Source of the DNA: Natronohydrobacter thiooxidans
GTDB taxonomy: Bacteria; Pseudomonadota; Alphaproteobacteria; Rhodobacterales; Rhodobacteraceae
Direction: 5' to 3'
Assembly (NCBI RefSeq): GCF_001884735.1
Contig: NZ_MJAP01000036.1
Coordinates: 1 to 41,132, forward strand
DNA: 41,132 nucleotides
Of this stretch, positions 7,897-15,735 are shown in pieces. The translations under genes and the position numbers were made by a program. Each line of letters begins with the position of its first letter. Position 1 is the first letter of the stretch. The notes below the pieces were generated by a model. It was given only the letters and a program-made list of their open reading frames with translations. It had not been told where the DNA came from and made no database searches.

Positions 7897-8841
7897 ATGC
7901 AGATCATCGGACCTGATGTCCTTGTCTTTGGCGTGGATGACGTGCCCGCCTGTCACGAATTCCTGACGGCCTATGGGCTGGACGCGCAGGATTACACTCC
8001 GGAGAAGGGCGGGCTCTTCACCGGGCTGGATGGCACCGGGCTGGAAATCCGCCGCCGCGACGACCCCAGCCTGCCGCCCGCGCTCAAGACCGGCAACATG
8101 CTGCGGATGCAGGTGATCGGCGTGGTGGATGAGGCCGCGCTTGAGGCCGTGCAGGCGGAACTCTCAAAGGACCGGCAGGTGCTGCGGCTGGCCGATGGCA
8201 GCTTGCGCTGTCAGGATGATCAGGGCTTTGAGCTGGCCTTCCGCGTCACCACGCGCAAGCCGCTGGACATGCCCGGCGAGAAGGTGAACGCCCCCTATCA
8301 CCCTGCGCGCGCGGCAAATGCCATCGGCGTGTCCGAGGATATGCCCGCCAGGCCGCGCAGCCTGAGCCATGTCGTGCTGTTCGTGCCGGATGTCGATGTT
8401 GCAGTGGGCTTCTACCGCGACCGGCTGGGGTTCCGCATCACCGACACGCTGACCGGGGCCGGTCCCTTCCTGCGCCCGCAGGCCAATCCCGACCACCATA
8501 CGCATTTCTTTATCCGCACCCCGGTCTATATGCAGGGCTGCGAGCATCTGGCCTTCCATATGGGTGGGCCGACCGAGCTGATGCTGGCAGGCAGCCGGAT
8601 GATCCGTGCGGGGTTTGAGAGCTTCTGGGGGCCGGGGCGGCACAAATTCGGGTCGAACTGGTTCTGGTATTTCAAATCGCCCCTGGGCTGCAATGTCGAG
8701 TTCGATGCCGATATGGACATCCATGACGATGACTGGGCCCCGCGCGAGGCACCCATGGGACCAGAGGCCGCGCAGGCCTTTCTGTTCCAGTACCGCGACA
8801 AATGGGCGCCCACCGGTGGCCCCGGCGGGCCGAAACCCTGA
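7897..8841 (+). CDS. VOC family protein, extradiol-dioxygenase-like
   Basis: This 314-aa protein has two vicinal-oxygen-chelate modules: residues 1-120 (IIGPDVLVFGVDDVPACHEFLTAYGL) and about 140-290 (LSHVVLFVPDVDVAVGFYRDRLGFRITD). The second module has candidate iron ligands: His in LSHVVLF, His in the HHTHFF region, and Glu in GCNVEFDAD. Two-module proteins of this type include catechol 2,3-dioxygenase-like ring-cleavage enzymes, which fits a pathway containing an aromatic hydroxylase. The start has an AAAGGAG ribosome-binding site. Its stop overlaps the next start (TGATG at 8839-8843), so the pair is translationally coupled. Non-dioxygenase VOC functions cannot be excluded. Confidence 0.83.
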   Translation: MQIIGPDVLVFGVDDVPACHEFLTAYGLDAQDYTPEKGGLFTGLDGTGLEIRRRDDPSLPPALKTGNMLRMQVIGVVDEAALEAVQAELSKDRQVLRLADGSLRCQDDQGFELAFRVTTRKPLDMPGEKVNAPYHPARAANAIGVSEDMPARPRSLSHVVLFVPDVDVAVGFYRDRLGFRITDTLTGAGPFLRPQANPDHHTHFFIRTPVYMQGCEHLAFHMGGPTELMLAGSRMIRAGFESFWGPGRHKFGSNWFWYFKSPLGCNVEFDADMDIHDDDWAPREAPMGPEAAQAFLFQYRDKWAPTGGPGGPKP

Positions 8842-9179
8842 TGCTGCTGTGCCATCTCGACGAGCTGCCCGATGGCAGCACGCGCGGCTTCAAGGTTGCG
8901 GGGCTGCGCTGCAAGGTGATCGTGGTGCGCAGGGGCGACCGGGTCTATGGCTGGCGCGACCTCTGCCCTCATTACGCTGGCGGCACACCGATGGCATGGA
9001 AGCGCGACGCCTATCTGAACGGGGAAGGGACGCATATCGCCTGCGCCGCCCATGGAGCATGGTTCGAGATCGACACGGGGGTCTGCGTACAGGGCCCGTG
9101 TCTGGGCAAGCGACTGACCCGCGTGCCGCTGGAAATACGTTCCGACGGAACGGTCGCCATGGCGACTAGCGGCCGCTGA
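8841..9179 (+). CDS. Small Rieske [2Fe-2S] ferredoxin-type protein
   Basis: This 112-aa single-domain protein has both Rieske cluster motifs: C-P-H in RDLCPHYAGG and CAAHGAWF about 22 residues later, giving C-x-H plus C-x2-H ligands. The ATG at 8841 overlaps the VOC stop in a TGATG. A start at 8802 would run 40 nt into the VOC gene. It is presumably an electron carrier, or an accessory that keeps the iron of the neighbouring ring-cleavage dioxygenase reduced. Alternatively it could serve a hydroxylase encoded elsewhere. No large ring-hydroxylating oxygenase subunit is present in this window. Confidence 0.88.
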   Translation: MLLCHLDELPDGSTRGFKVAGLRCKVIVVRRGDRVYGWRDLCPHYAGGTPMAWKRDAYLNGEGTHIACAAHGAWFEIDTGVCVQGPCLGKRLTRVPLEIRSDGTVAMATSGR

Positions 9180-9216
9180 CAGAATTCAGAATGATCATCT
9201 CGCGGGAGGAGCTGCG

Positions 9217-11226
9217 ATGAGTCCCACACTGATTGCCACGGCCGCATTTGCGTCCACCGTGGCCGCACCATCCGGCGCGCAGATTGCCGAACAGCCCGAG
9301 ATCGTCAGCCGGGTTCACCCGGTCATCGAGGTCGATGGGCTGCGGTTTCGCGATGCGAATGGCAACGGAACGCTCGATCCCTATGAGGACTGGCGTCTGC
9401 CCATGGCCGAGCGGGTGGCCGACCTGCTGGGGCGTATGTCCATCGAGGATCGCGCCGGGATGCTGCTGATCAACACCCTGAATGTCGGCTGCGAAGACAC
9501 GGTCGAGGGTACGCCGACTGCAGACTTTCTCGACGCTCAGCGCATGACCCGGTTCATCCTGCGCAATACCGTGGCCGAAATGGCCGATGATTGTTCCGGG
9601 CGTGCGCCCTTTGGTGGTTTCCAGGTGACGCCCACGCAACTCGCGGATTTCACCAACACGGTACAGGAGATGGCCGAGGCCCGTGGCCTGGGTATTCCGG
9701 TCCTGTTCAAGGACAATGCCCGCAATTATCTCGAATCCGATCCCCGGTTCGGCATCGGCGGCGGCGCGGAGGCAATGACGGCTTTCCCCAAGGAACTGGG
9801 CATTGCCGCTGCAGTGCTGGGCACCGGTGGGCTGGAGCCGGTCCATGCCCTGACCGATGTGATGTCGGCGGAATGGCGGGCGCTGGGGATCCGGGGCATG
9901 TATGGCTATATGGCCGACCTGGCTACCGAACCGCGCAGGTACCGTGTGCACGAGACCTTCGGCGAGGATGCCGAGCTTGTCGGCGACATTCTTGAGGCGC
10001 TGGTCGAGAGGCTGCAGGGTGGCCCGGTCGGACCGCAGACCGCCGTCGCCCTGACGCTGAAGCATTTCCCCGGCGGCGGGTCGCAGGAGGGCGGGCTCGA
10101 CCCGCATTATTCCTTCGGCCAGCGCCAGGTCTATCCCAGCGATGCTTTCGAGGCCCATCTGGCGCCCTTCCGCCGGGCCATCGATGCCGGGGTCGGCGCG
10201 ATCATGCCCTATTACGGGATCCCGGTGGACGTGACCTTTGACGGACAGCCTCTGGAGGAAGTGGGCTTCTCCTTCTCGACCCAGACTGTGGACTGGCTGC
10301 TGCGCGACCAGCTTGGCTTTGGCGGATATGTCAATTCCGATACCGGGATCATCCAGTCGCGCGCCTGGGGGCTGGAACACGCCACTGTCGCGGAACGCAT
10401 CGCGGCGGCGGTCAATGCGGGCAATGACGTGCTGCCCGGGTTCTCGGATGTGTCGCTCATTCTTGACCTGCTTGATGCCGGGCTGGTCAGCGAGGACCGT
10501 ATCAACGAGGCGGCGGGCCGTCTTCTGGTCGAACAGTTTGCGCTGGGGTTGTTCGAGAACCCCGGTGTCGAAATGTCGGCGGTTGCGCAGATCGTGGCGA
10601 ATGACGACCATCAGACCCTCGCCCAACAGGTGCAGCGCCAGTCGGTCGTCCTGCTGCAGAACGAAGGCGTGCTTCCGCTCGATGCCGGGGCGCGGGTCTA
10701 TGCTGTCAACCTCGACACTGATGCGGTCGAGGCTGCGGGGCTGATTGCAACAACGCACGCGGATCCAGACACGCCCCGGCCCACGGCCGAAGGGCATCAC
10801 GCGGCGGTGATCCGTGTCTATATCCGCAATGTCGGGACCAACCGATATCGCAGCAATGATCCGGAATTCGGTGCAAACCCGGACCACCTGAACCCGCGTA
10901 CCGGCGCGGTCTGGGGGGCCGAGGACGGATGCAACGTCGCGCCTGCGGCCAACCCATCCTGCGCCGATGATGGCCAGCTGGGCGGACCGCAATCCCCGGC
11001 ACTTGGGCTGCTCTTTGGCGGCGCGTTGCCCTGGGAAGTGGATGCGCTGTCTTTCACAGCCATGGCAGCAGCCGAATCCTGGGAGGTCTTCCCGTCACTT
11101 GACACGATTCAGGCGATCATGTCCGAAGTCGGACCCGAACGTACCGTGATCGCCAACGCCTCGGATGCGCCGGGTTATCCCGAGGCAGACACACTGTTCC
11201 CGTTCGGGCACGGGCTTGGTTATTGA
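9217..11226 (+). CDS. Glycoside hydrolase family 3 protein, probably exported
   Basis: This 669-aa GH3 enzyme begins with a hydrophobic, Ala-rich stretch (residues 1-22), probably an export signal although it lacks N-terminal basic residues. RDANGNGTLDPYEDW (about residues 45-59) is a perfect EF-hand-like calcium loop. The GH3 N-domain runs through GRMSIEDRAGMLLIN and KHFPGGGSQEGG, and the presumed nucleophile Asp is in FGGYVNSDTGII. The C-domain ends in LFPFGHGLGY. GH3 enzymes remove beta-linked glucose, xylose or similar sugars. Within an aromatic-degradation operon it may deglycosylate a phenolic glycoside, which is inference. The start follows GGGAGGAG. Confidence 0.88.
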   Translation: MSPTLIATAAFASTVAAPSGAQIAEQPEIVSRVHPVIEVDGLRFRDANGNGTLDPYEDWRLPMAERVADLLGRMSIEDRAGMLLINTLNVGCEDTVEGTPTADFLDAQRMTRFILRNTVAEMADDCSGRAPFGGFQVTPTQLADFTNTVQEMAEARGLGIPVLFKDNARNYLESDPRFGIGGGAEAMTAFPKELGIAAAVLGTGGLEPVHALTDVMSAEWRALGIRGMYGYMADLATEPRRYRVHETFGEDAELVGDILEALVERLQGGPVGPQTAVALTLKHFPGGGSQEGGLDPHYSFGQRQVYPSDAFEAHLAPFRRAIDAGVGAIMPYYGIPVDVTFDGQPLEEVGFSFSTQTVDWLLRDQLGFGGYVNSDTGIIQSRAWGLEHATVAERIAAAVNAGNDVLPGFSDVSLILDLLDAGLVSEDRINEAAGRLLVEQFALGLFENPGVEMSAVAQIVANDDHQTLAQQVQRQSVVLLQNEGVLPLDAGARVYAVNLDTDAVEAAGLIATTHADPDTPRPTAEGHHAAVIRVYIRNVGTNRYRSNDPEFGANPDHLNPRTGAVWGAEDGCNVAPAANPSCADDGQLGGPQSPALGLLFGGALPWEVDALSFTAMAAAESWEVFPSLDTIQAIMSEVGPERTVIANASDAPGYPEADTLFPFGHGLGY

Positions 11227-11242
11227 GATGGAGAGCAGACAT

Positions 11243-12361
11243 ATGACACCTCAACGCATCGTAATCATCGGGGGCGGATTTTCGGGGATGACCGCCGCCA
11301 TCCTGCTGGCAGAGGCAGGCCATGCAGTCGATCTGATCGAGATCGATGCCGACTGGCGCAGCTATGGCGCGGGCATCAGCCTGAACGGCGGCACGTTCCG
11401 GGTGCTGGCCCGTCTGGGGGTGCTGGACGCCTACAAGGAGGTCGGTGCCCTGACCGATGGTGTGGAAATCTGGGGGCCCGCCGATCAGCTTCTGGCACGT
11501 CTGCCCACGCCTTCGTTACAGGAAGGGGCGACCGGAAACGGTGGCGTGATGCGGCCTGTTCTGGCCCGTCTGCTGGCCGCGCGGACGCACGCGGCCGGGG
11601 TGAATGTGCGGCTGGGGGTGAGTTTCGCCGAGATCGACGACAGCGCCGACGCGGCCCGCGTCACCTTCAGTGACGGGACAGCGGGCGAGTATGACCTTGT
11701 GATCGGGGCCGATGGTCTCTATTCCGCGACCCGCGGCGCGATCTTCCCCGATGCGCCAAAGCCGCGCTATATCGGTCAGGCAGTCTGGCGCGCGGTTCTG
11801 CCCACGCCTGCGCAGGTCAAAACGGTCACGATGTGGATGGGCCCGGGCGTCAAGGTCGGTATCAACGCGGTCTCGGATACCGACGCTTATCTGTTCCTGA
11901 CCGAGCACCGGCCCACCAATGACCATGTTCCCGCCGACACGCATCTCTCCGCGTTGAAGGCGCTGCTGGACAAGTTCCCCTCGCCCACCATCCGCCAGGT
12001 GGCGGCGGAACTGGGTCCGCACAGCCAGATTGTCTATCGACCTCTGGAGCAGCTTCTGTTGCCCCAGCCCTGGTACAGGGGCCGGGTGGTGCTGATCGGC
12101 GACGCGGTCCATGCGACCACGCCCCATATGGCCGCCGGTGCCATGATCGGGATGGAGGATGCGATCGTTCTGGCCGAGGAACTGGGCCGCGCCGCGATTC
12201 CCGACGCCCTTGCCGCATTTCAGTCCCGCCGCTGGGACCGCTGCCGGATAGTCGTGGAAAACTCGGGTCGGCTGGCCGAAATCGAACTGGGCCACGGCAC
12301 CCATGAAGAACATCAGCGCCTGATGGGCCAGACTCTGGGCGCATTGGCCCAGCCGATCTGA
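11243..12361 (+). CDS. FAD-dependent aromatic monooxygenase (group A hydroxylase-like)
   Basis: This 372-aa flavoprotein has the three PHBH/PheA-family fingerprints. These are an N-terminal dinucleotide fold (IVIIGGGFSGMTAAILLAEAGH, residues 5-26), the DG motif (YDLVIGADGLYSATR, about 155-169) and the GD motif (GRVVLIGDAVHATTPHMAAGA, about 279-299). Group A enzymes use NAD(P)H and O2 to hydroxylate phenolic rings, which sets up extradiol cleavage by a VOC dioxygenase. The ATG at 11243 follows GGAGA by about 8 nt. An in-frame ATG at 11228 would add five residues. It sits between GH3 and a fumarylacetoacetate-hydrolase-family gene. Confidence 0.9.
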   Translation: MTPQRIVIIGGGFSGMTAAILLAEAGHAVDLIEIDADWRSYGAGISLNGGTFRVLARLGVLDAYKEVGALTDGVEIWGPADQLLARLPTPSLQEGATGNGGVMRPVLARLLAARTHAAGVNVRLGVSFAEIDDSADAARVTFSDGTAGEYDLVIGADGLYSATRGAIFPDAPKPRYIGQAVWRAVLPTPAQVKTVTMWMGPGVKVGINAVSDTDAYLFLTEHRPTNDHVPADTHLSALKALLDKFPSPTIRQVAAELGPHSQIVYRPLEQLLLPQPWYRGRVVLIGDAVHATTPHMAAGAMIGMEDAIVLAEELGRAAIPDALAAFQSRRWDRCRIVVENSGRLAEIELGHGTHEEHQRLMGQTLGALAQPI

Positions 12362-12375
12362 CAGGGGGACCAGAG

Positions 12376-13353
12376 ATGAAACTCGCCACGCTTCCCAATG
12401 GCACCGAAGACGGTGCACTGGTCGTCGTTTCGCGTGATCTGACCTGCGCTGCGCCTGCGCAGGGCATCGCCCCGAGCCTGCTTGCCGCCCTGCGCGACTG
12501 GGCAAGGGCAGAGCCTGCGTTGCGCGCGCTCGTGCAACAGGTCGAGGCAGGCACGGCGCAGGGTCTTGCGCCTTTCGATTCAGGCACCATCCTCGCCCCG
12601 TTGCCGCGCGCGCCGCAATGGCTGGACGGTTCGGCCTTCCTCAACCACGGTCGGCTGATGGATCAGGCTTTCGGCAATCCGCCCTTGCCGGATTTCGAAA
12701 CGCATCCGCTGGTCTATCAGGGCGCAAGCGATGACTTTCTGGGCGCACGGGCACCGCTGGTCACGCCAGATGAAAGCCTGTTCATCGATTGCGAGGGCGA
12801 ATTTGGCGTCGTGGTGGACGACGTGCCGATGGGCACAGACCCCGACGCCGCGCTGGACCATATCCGCCTGATTGTTCAGATCAACGACTGGTCACTGCGC
12901 CAGCCCGGCCCGTGGGAGCTGAAACGCGGCTTCGGTTTCCTGCAAGCCAAACCCTCGACCGGCTTCGCGCCCTGCGCCATCACCCCGGACGAGCTGAGCG
13001 CCCATTGGCGCGGCGGGCGTGTCTGCCTGCCACTGCGGGTCGAGGTGAACGACGAGCGCATTGGCGAACCCGACGGGTCCGAGATGGATTTCCATTTCGG
13101 CCAGATCATCGCCCATGCCGCGCGTACAAGGCGTCTGACAGCAGGTACGATCATCGGATCGGGCACGGTTTCGAACAGAGATCGCGCGGCAGGCTCGGCC
13201 TGCATCACCGAGGTGCGCGTGATCGAGAAGATCGACAAGGGTGCGCCCGAACGTGCGTTCCTGAACTTTGGCGACCGGGTGCGCATGGAATGCGCGCTTG
13301 CCGATGGAACCCCATTGTTCGGCGCGATCGACCAGCGCGTCGCGCGACCCTGA
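12376..13353 (+). CDS. Fumarylacetoacetate hydrolase family protein
   Basis: This 325-aa protein has a C-terminal FAH domain (about residues 70-320). The metal-binding acidic residues sit in DCEGEFGVVV (E-x-E, about 137-146) and QINDWSLR (about 172-179), and GSGTVSNRD lies further on. The family hydrolyses C-C bonds in acylpyruvates, or hydrates or decarboxylates ring-cleavage products (MhpD/HpcG-like chemistry). In this operon it is the natural step after extradiol cleavage. Which reaction it performs cannot be read from sequence. The ATG at 12376 follows a GGGGGACCAGAG leader. Confidence 0.9.
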   Translation: MKLATLPNGTEDGALVVVSRDLTCAAPAQGIAPSLLAALRDWARAEPALRALVQQVEAGTAQGLAPFDSGTILAPLPRAPQWLDGSAFLNHGRLMDQAFGNPPLPDFETHPLVYQGASDDFLGARAPLVTPDESLFIDCEGEFGVVVDDVPMGTDPDAALDHIRLIVQINDWSLRQPGPWELKRGFGFLQAKPSTGFAPCAITPDELSAHWRGGRVCLPLRVEVNDERIGEPDGSEMDFHFGQIIAHAARTRRLTAGTIIGSGTVSNRDRAAGSACITEVRVIEKIDKGAPERAFLNFGDRVRMECALADGTPLFGAIDQRVARP

Positions 13354-13370
13354 CCCATACTGGAGCAACC

Positions 13371-14270
13371 ATGACCCCTGAACCCTTCACTCTGACAACG
13401 CTTGGAACTGCCGGTGGCCCTATGCAGAACCCCGACCGGGCGCAGCCGGCCTTCCTGCTGATGAATGGCACAAAGCCTGTGCTGATCGATTGCGGCGATG
13501 GCGCGATGCGGCAGCTGAAGCGCGCCGGGATCGAGTTCCGGGACGTGGCCGAGATTTTCCTGACGCACCATCACTTCGACCATATCGGCGGCCTGTTTGC
13601 GTGCATCGGCATCAACATGATGACGATGCGGCGCGAGCCATTGACGATCTATGGACCTGCCGGGACTGCGCAGATCCTCGACGGGCTTTTCGCCGGTTGC
13701 GACGTGCCAAATGCGATCGGCTTTGGCGTGGCGGGGCAGGTCATGCCGCATCCGCGTGAATTCGTGAAAGTCAGGGAGATTCAGCCAGGTGATGTGCTGA
13801 CATCGGGGGAGATGCGGGTCACGGTCTGCGAGAACACCCATTACCGCGCCGAGGCGGAGTTCGGCAAGGAAGGCCCGGTCTCGCTGTCCTACAGATTCGA
13901 CACGCCCGACCGGAGCGTGGTCCTGACCGGAGATACCGGAGAATGCCGTGCACTGGAGGAACTGGCGCGTGGCGCAGATCTGCTGATCAGCGAAATCGCC
14001 GATCTCGACCTGACGATGCAGCGCGTGCGGGCGCGGAACGCGCATATGTCCGATGCTCAGATCGACAAGATCCGCGAACATCTGTCGTCCCATCACCTGA
14101 GCCCTGAACAGGTTGGCGATCTGGCGACCCGCGCTGGTGTGGCCCATGTCGTGGCGGTCCATTTCGCGCCCGGAGTGGCGACGCCCGAGACCACGCCATC
14201 CTATGCGGCCCGCATCTCCGCAATGTTCGAAGGTCGCGTCGAGATTGCATCTGACCTGTCAACCTATTGA
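13371..14270 (+). CDS. MBL-fold metallohydrolase (RNase Z / type III arylsulfatase-like)
   Basis: The ATG at 13371 is preceded by TGGAG and gives 299 aa starting MTPEPFTLTTLGTAGGP. The zinc motif LTHHHFDHIGG (about residues 63-73), a downstream His in CENTHYRAE, Asp in LTGDTGECRALEE and His in VAVHFAPG complete an RNase Z-like metallo-beta-lactamase site. That subfamily includes Pseudoalteromonas-type (type III) arylsulfatases, lactonases and phosphodiesterases. Given the sulfatase and FGE context, sulfate-ester hydrolysis on an aromatic is one option and lactone hydrolysis is another. The substrate is unknown. Confidence 0.85.
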   Translation: MTPEPFTLTTLGTAGGPMQNPDRAQPAFLLMNGTKPVLIDCGDGAMRQLKRAGIEFRDVAEIFLTHHHFDHIGGLFACIGINMMTMRREPLTIYGPAGTAQILDGLFAGCDVPNAIGFGVAGQVMPHPREFVKVREIQPGDVLTSGEMRVTVCENTHYRAEAEFGKEGPVSLSYRFDTPDRSVVLTGDTGECRALEELARGADLLISEIADLDLTMQRVRARNAHMSDAQIDKIREHLSSHHLSPEQVGDLATRAGVAHVVAVHFAPGVATPETTPSYAARISAMFEGRVEIASDLSTY

Positions 14271-14295
14271 AGCAGACTGGCCGCTGGTCCATGCG

Positions 14296-14307
14296 CCCCC
14301 CCCCCCC
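14296..14307. repeat. Run of 12 cytosines
   Basis: A C12 homopolymer lies between the MBL gene stop (14270) and the point where sulfatase homology resumes (CGC TAT CCG, Arg-Tyr-Pro, 14307-14315). It is the only homopolymer of this size I saw in the window. It may be a deletion scar, a slippage-prone tract or a sequencing length error. Confidence 0.85.
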
Positions 14308-14798
14308 GCTATCCGGCGGCTATTTCTGCCAGGTCGCGGGGCAAGGATTTCGCCTGCAATGTCGATTTTGCACCGATCTTCCTCGATTATGCCGGGGTCA
14401 GGGTTCCGAACTACATGTAGGGCCGATCGCTTCGCCCGGTGCTGGAGGGACGCGCGCCCGCCGATTGGGACAACCTTGCCTATAACCGCTACTGGATGCA
14501 TAACGACCCCATCCACGACGCCTATGCCGATTACGGGGTGGGCGATGAGAGCAATAAACTAATCTACTGGTACAACGCCCCGCTGGGCCAATCTGGCGCA
14601 TGGACCAATAACGCACCGCCCGAGTGGGAATTGTTTGATTGCGAGGTTGACCCTTTCAATCTGGTCAATCAGGCGGGCAATCCGGAGTACCGGGCGGTAT
14701 TCCTCGACATGCTGGCCAAACTGGATGCGAAGATGGAGGAGATCGGAGATGTCGCCGAACACGAGAGCGAAACCCGTCGCGCAGAGCGTGCCATCTGA
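14307..14798 (+). pseudogene. Sulfatase remnant, C-terminal third only, with internal amber stop
   Basis: Reading from 14307, the frame gives RYPAAISARSRGKDFACNVD and FAPIFLDYAGVRVPNYM, then TAG (14418-14420), then GRSLRPVLEG continuing to the stop at 14796-14798. The pattern (NVDFAP, FLDYAGV, GRSLRPVLEG, NRYWMH, DYGVGDESNKLIYWYN, PPEWELFD) is that of the C-terminal part of a formylglycine sulfatase, where the stop position is normally Gln. The N-terminal two thirds, including the active-site Cys motif, is missing. The remnant starts right after a C12 run and overlaps the FGE start. It is the relic of a sulfatase-FGE gene pair. Confidence 0.85.
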
Positions 14799-15735
14799 GC
14801 CCAAGGGGTGCTGTACGCCCGCGCGCAATGGGGCATCCTTGCCCGCGGCCTCGCTGCCCCCACAGGGCGGGGTCGCCCTAAATGCCATCGCGGTTCCCGG
14901 CGGGCGCAGCATCATAGGCACCGATGCGCCCGCGATCCCGATCGATGGCGAGGGGCCGGAGCGTCGCGTAACCTTGCGCCCTTTCGCGCTGGAGGCCACG
15001 ACCGTCACCAATGCCCGCTTTGCCGATTTCGTTGCCGCAACCGGTTATGTGACAGAGGCCGAGCGTTTCGGCTGGTCCGCTGTGTTCAACGGCGATCCGG
15101 ACAGTATGCGGGCGGCCCGGCGCGCGGGCTCTGCCCTGCCGTGGTGGCACCGTGTGGACGGGGCAAGTTGGCACGCGCCCGAAGGGCCGGGGTCTTCCAT
15201 CAAAGAGCGGTTGGATCATCCTGCCGTGCAGGTGTCCTGGAATGACGCGCGGGCCTTTGCCGCCTGGGTGGGCGGTCGCCTGCCAAGCGAGGCGGAATGG
15301 GAACACGCTGCCCGCGGCGGGGCCGAGCGCCGACGCTTTCCCTGGGGGGACACCGAACCTGATGACGAGGCGGCAATCTTCTGCAACATCTGGCAAGGCC
15401 GCTTTCCTGACGGAAACACGCTGGCAGACGGATATGAGCGGACAGCGCCCGCGCAAAGCTTCACGCCGAACCCGCTCGGCTTTTACAACATGGCAGGCAA
15501 TGTCTGGGAATGGACCGCCGATCCGTTCCGCATCCGCTCGCTCTCGCGGGCAGCGAAGGCGCGCAATGCAGATGCGCGCCAGCACAACGAGAAGGTGCTC
15601 AAGGGCGGCTCATTCCTGTGTCACATCTCATATTGCTATCGCTACCGGATCGCCGCACGCATGGCGATGACCCCCGACAGCGCAAGCTCCAACACCGGCT
15701 TCCGCGTCGCATATGATCTGGATAACCGGTCATGA
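14749..15735 (+). CDS. Formylglycine-generating enzyme (SUMF1/FGE-sulfatase domain)
   Basis: This 328-aa protein converts the active-site Cys of sulfatases to C-alpha-formylglycine. After a variable N-terminus, the FGE fold runs from about residue 40 (AIAVPGGRSIIGTDAP) to the C-terminal NTGFRVAYDL. Conserved segments include HPAVQVSWNDARAFAAWVGGRLPSEAEWEHAARGG and NMAGNVWEWTADPF. The catalytic Cys pair is in KGGSFLCHISYCYRYRIAAR (C-x4-C). The ATG at 14749 follows GGAGGAGATCGGAG. A GTG at 14788 is a less likely start. Its partner sulfatase upstream is broken, but three intact Cys-type sulfatases nearby would still need it. Confidence 0.92.
   Translation: MSPNTRAKPVAQSVPSEPKGCCTPARNGASLPAASLPPQGGVALNAIAVPGGRSIIGTDAPAIPIDGEGPERRVTLRPFALEATTVTNARFADFVAATGYVTEAERFGWSAVFNGDPDSMRAARRAGSALPWWHRVDGASWHAPEGPGSSIKERLDHPAVQVSWNDARAFAAWVGGRLPSEAEWEHAARGGAERRRFPWGDTEPDDEAAIFCNIWQGRFPDGNTLADGYERTAPAQSFTPNPLGFYNMAGNVWEWTADPFRIRSLSRAAKARNADARQHNEKVLKGGSFLCHISYCYRYRIAARMAMTPDSASSNTGFRVAYDLDNRS

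Noticed and set aside
9166..10992. 608-codon minus-strand frame opposite the GH3 gene
   Set aside because: The plus strand encodes an intact GH3 with all motifs and a ribosome-binding site. The minus frame is a high-GC shadow.
12789..13370. Upstream extension of the MBL gene to 12789
   Set aside because: The extension lies entirely inside the FAH gene in another frame and is Arg-rich. ATG 13371 has a ribosome-binding site and starts the MBL fold.
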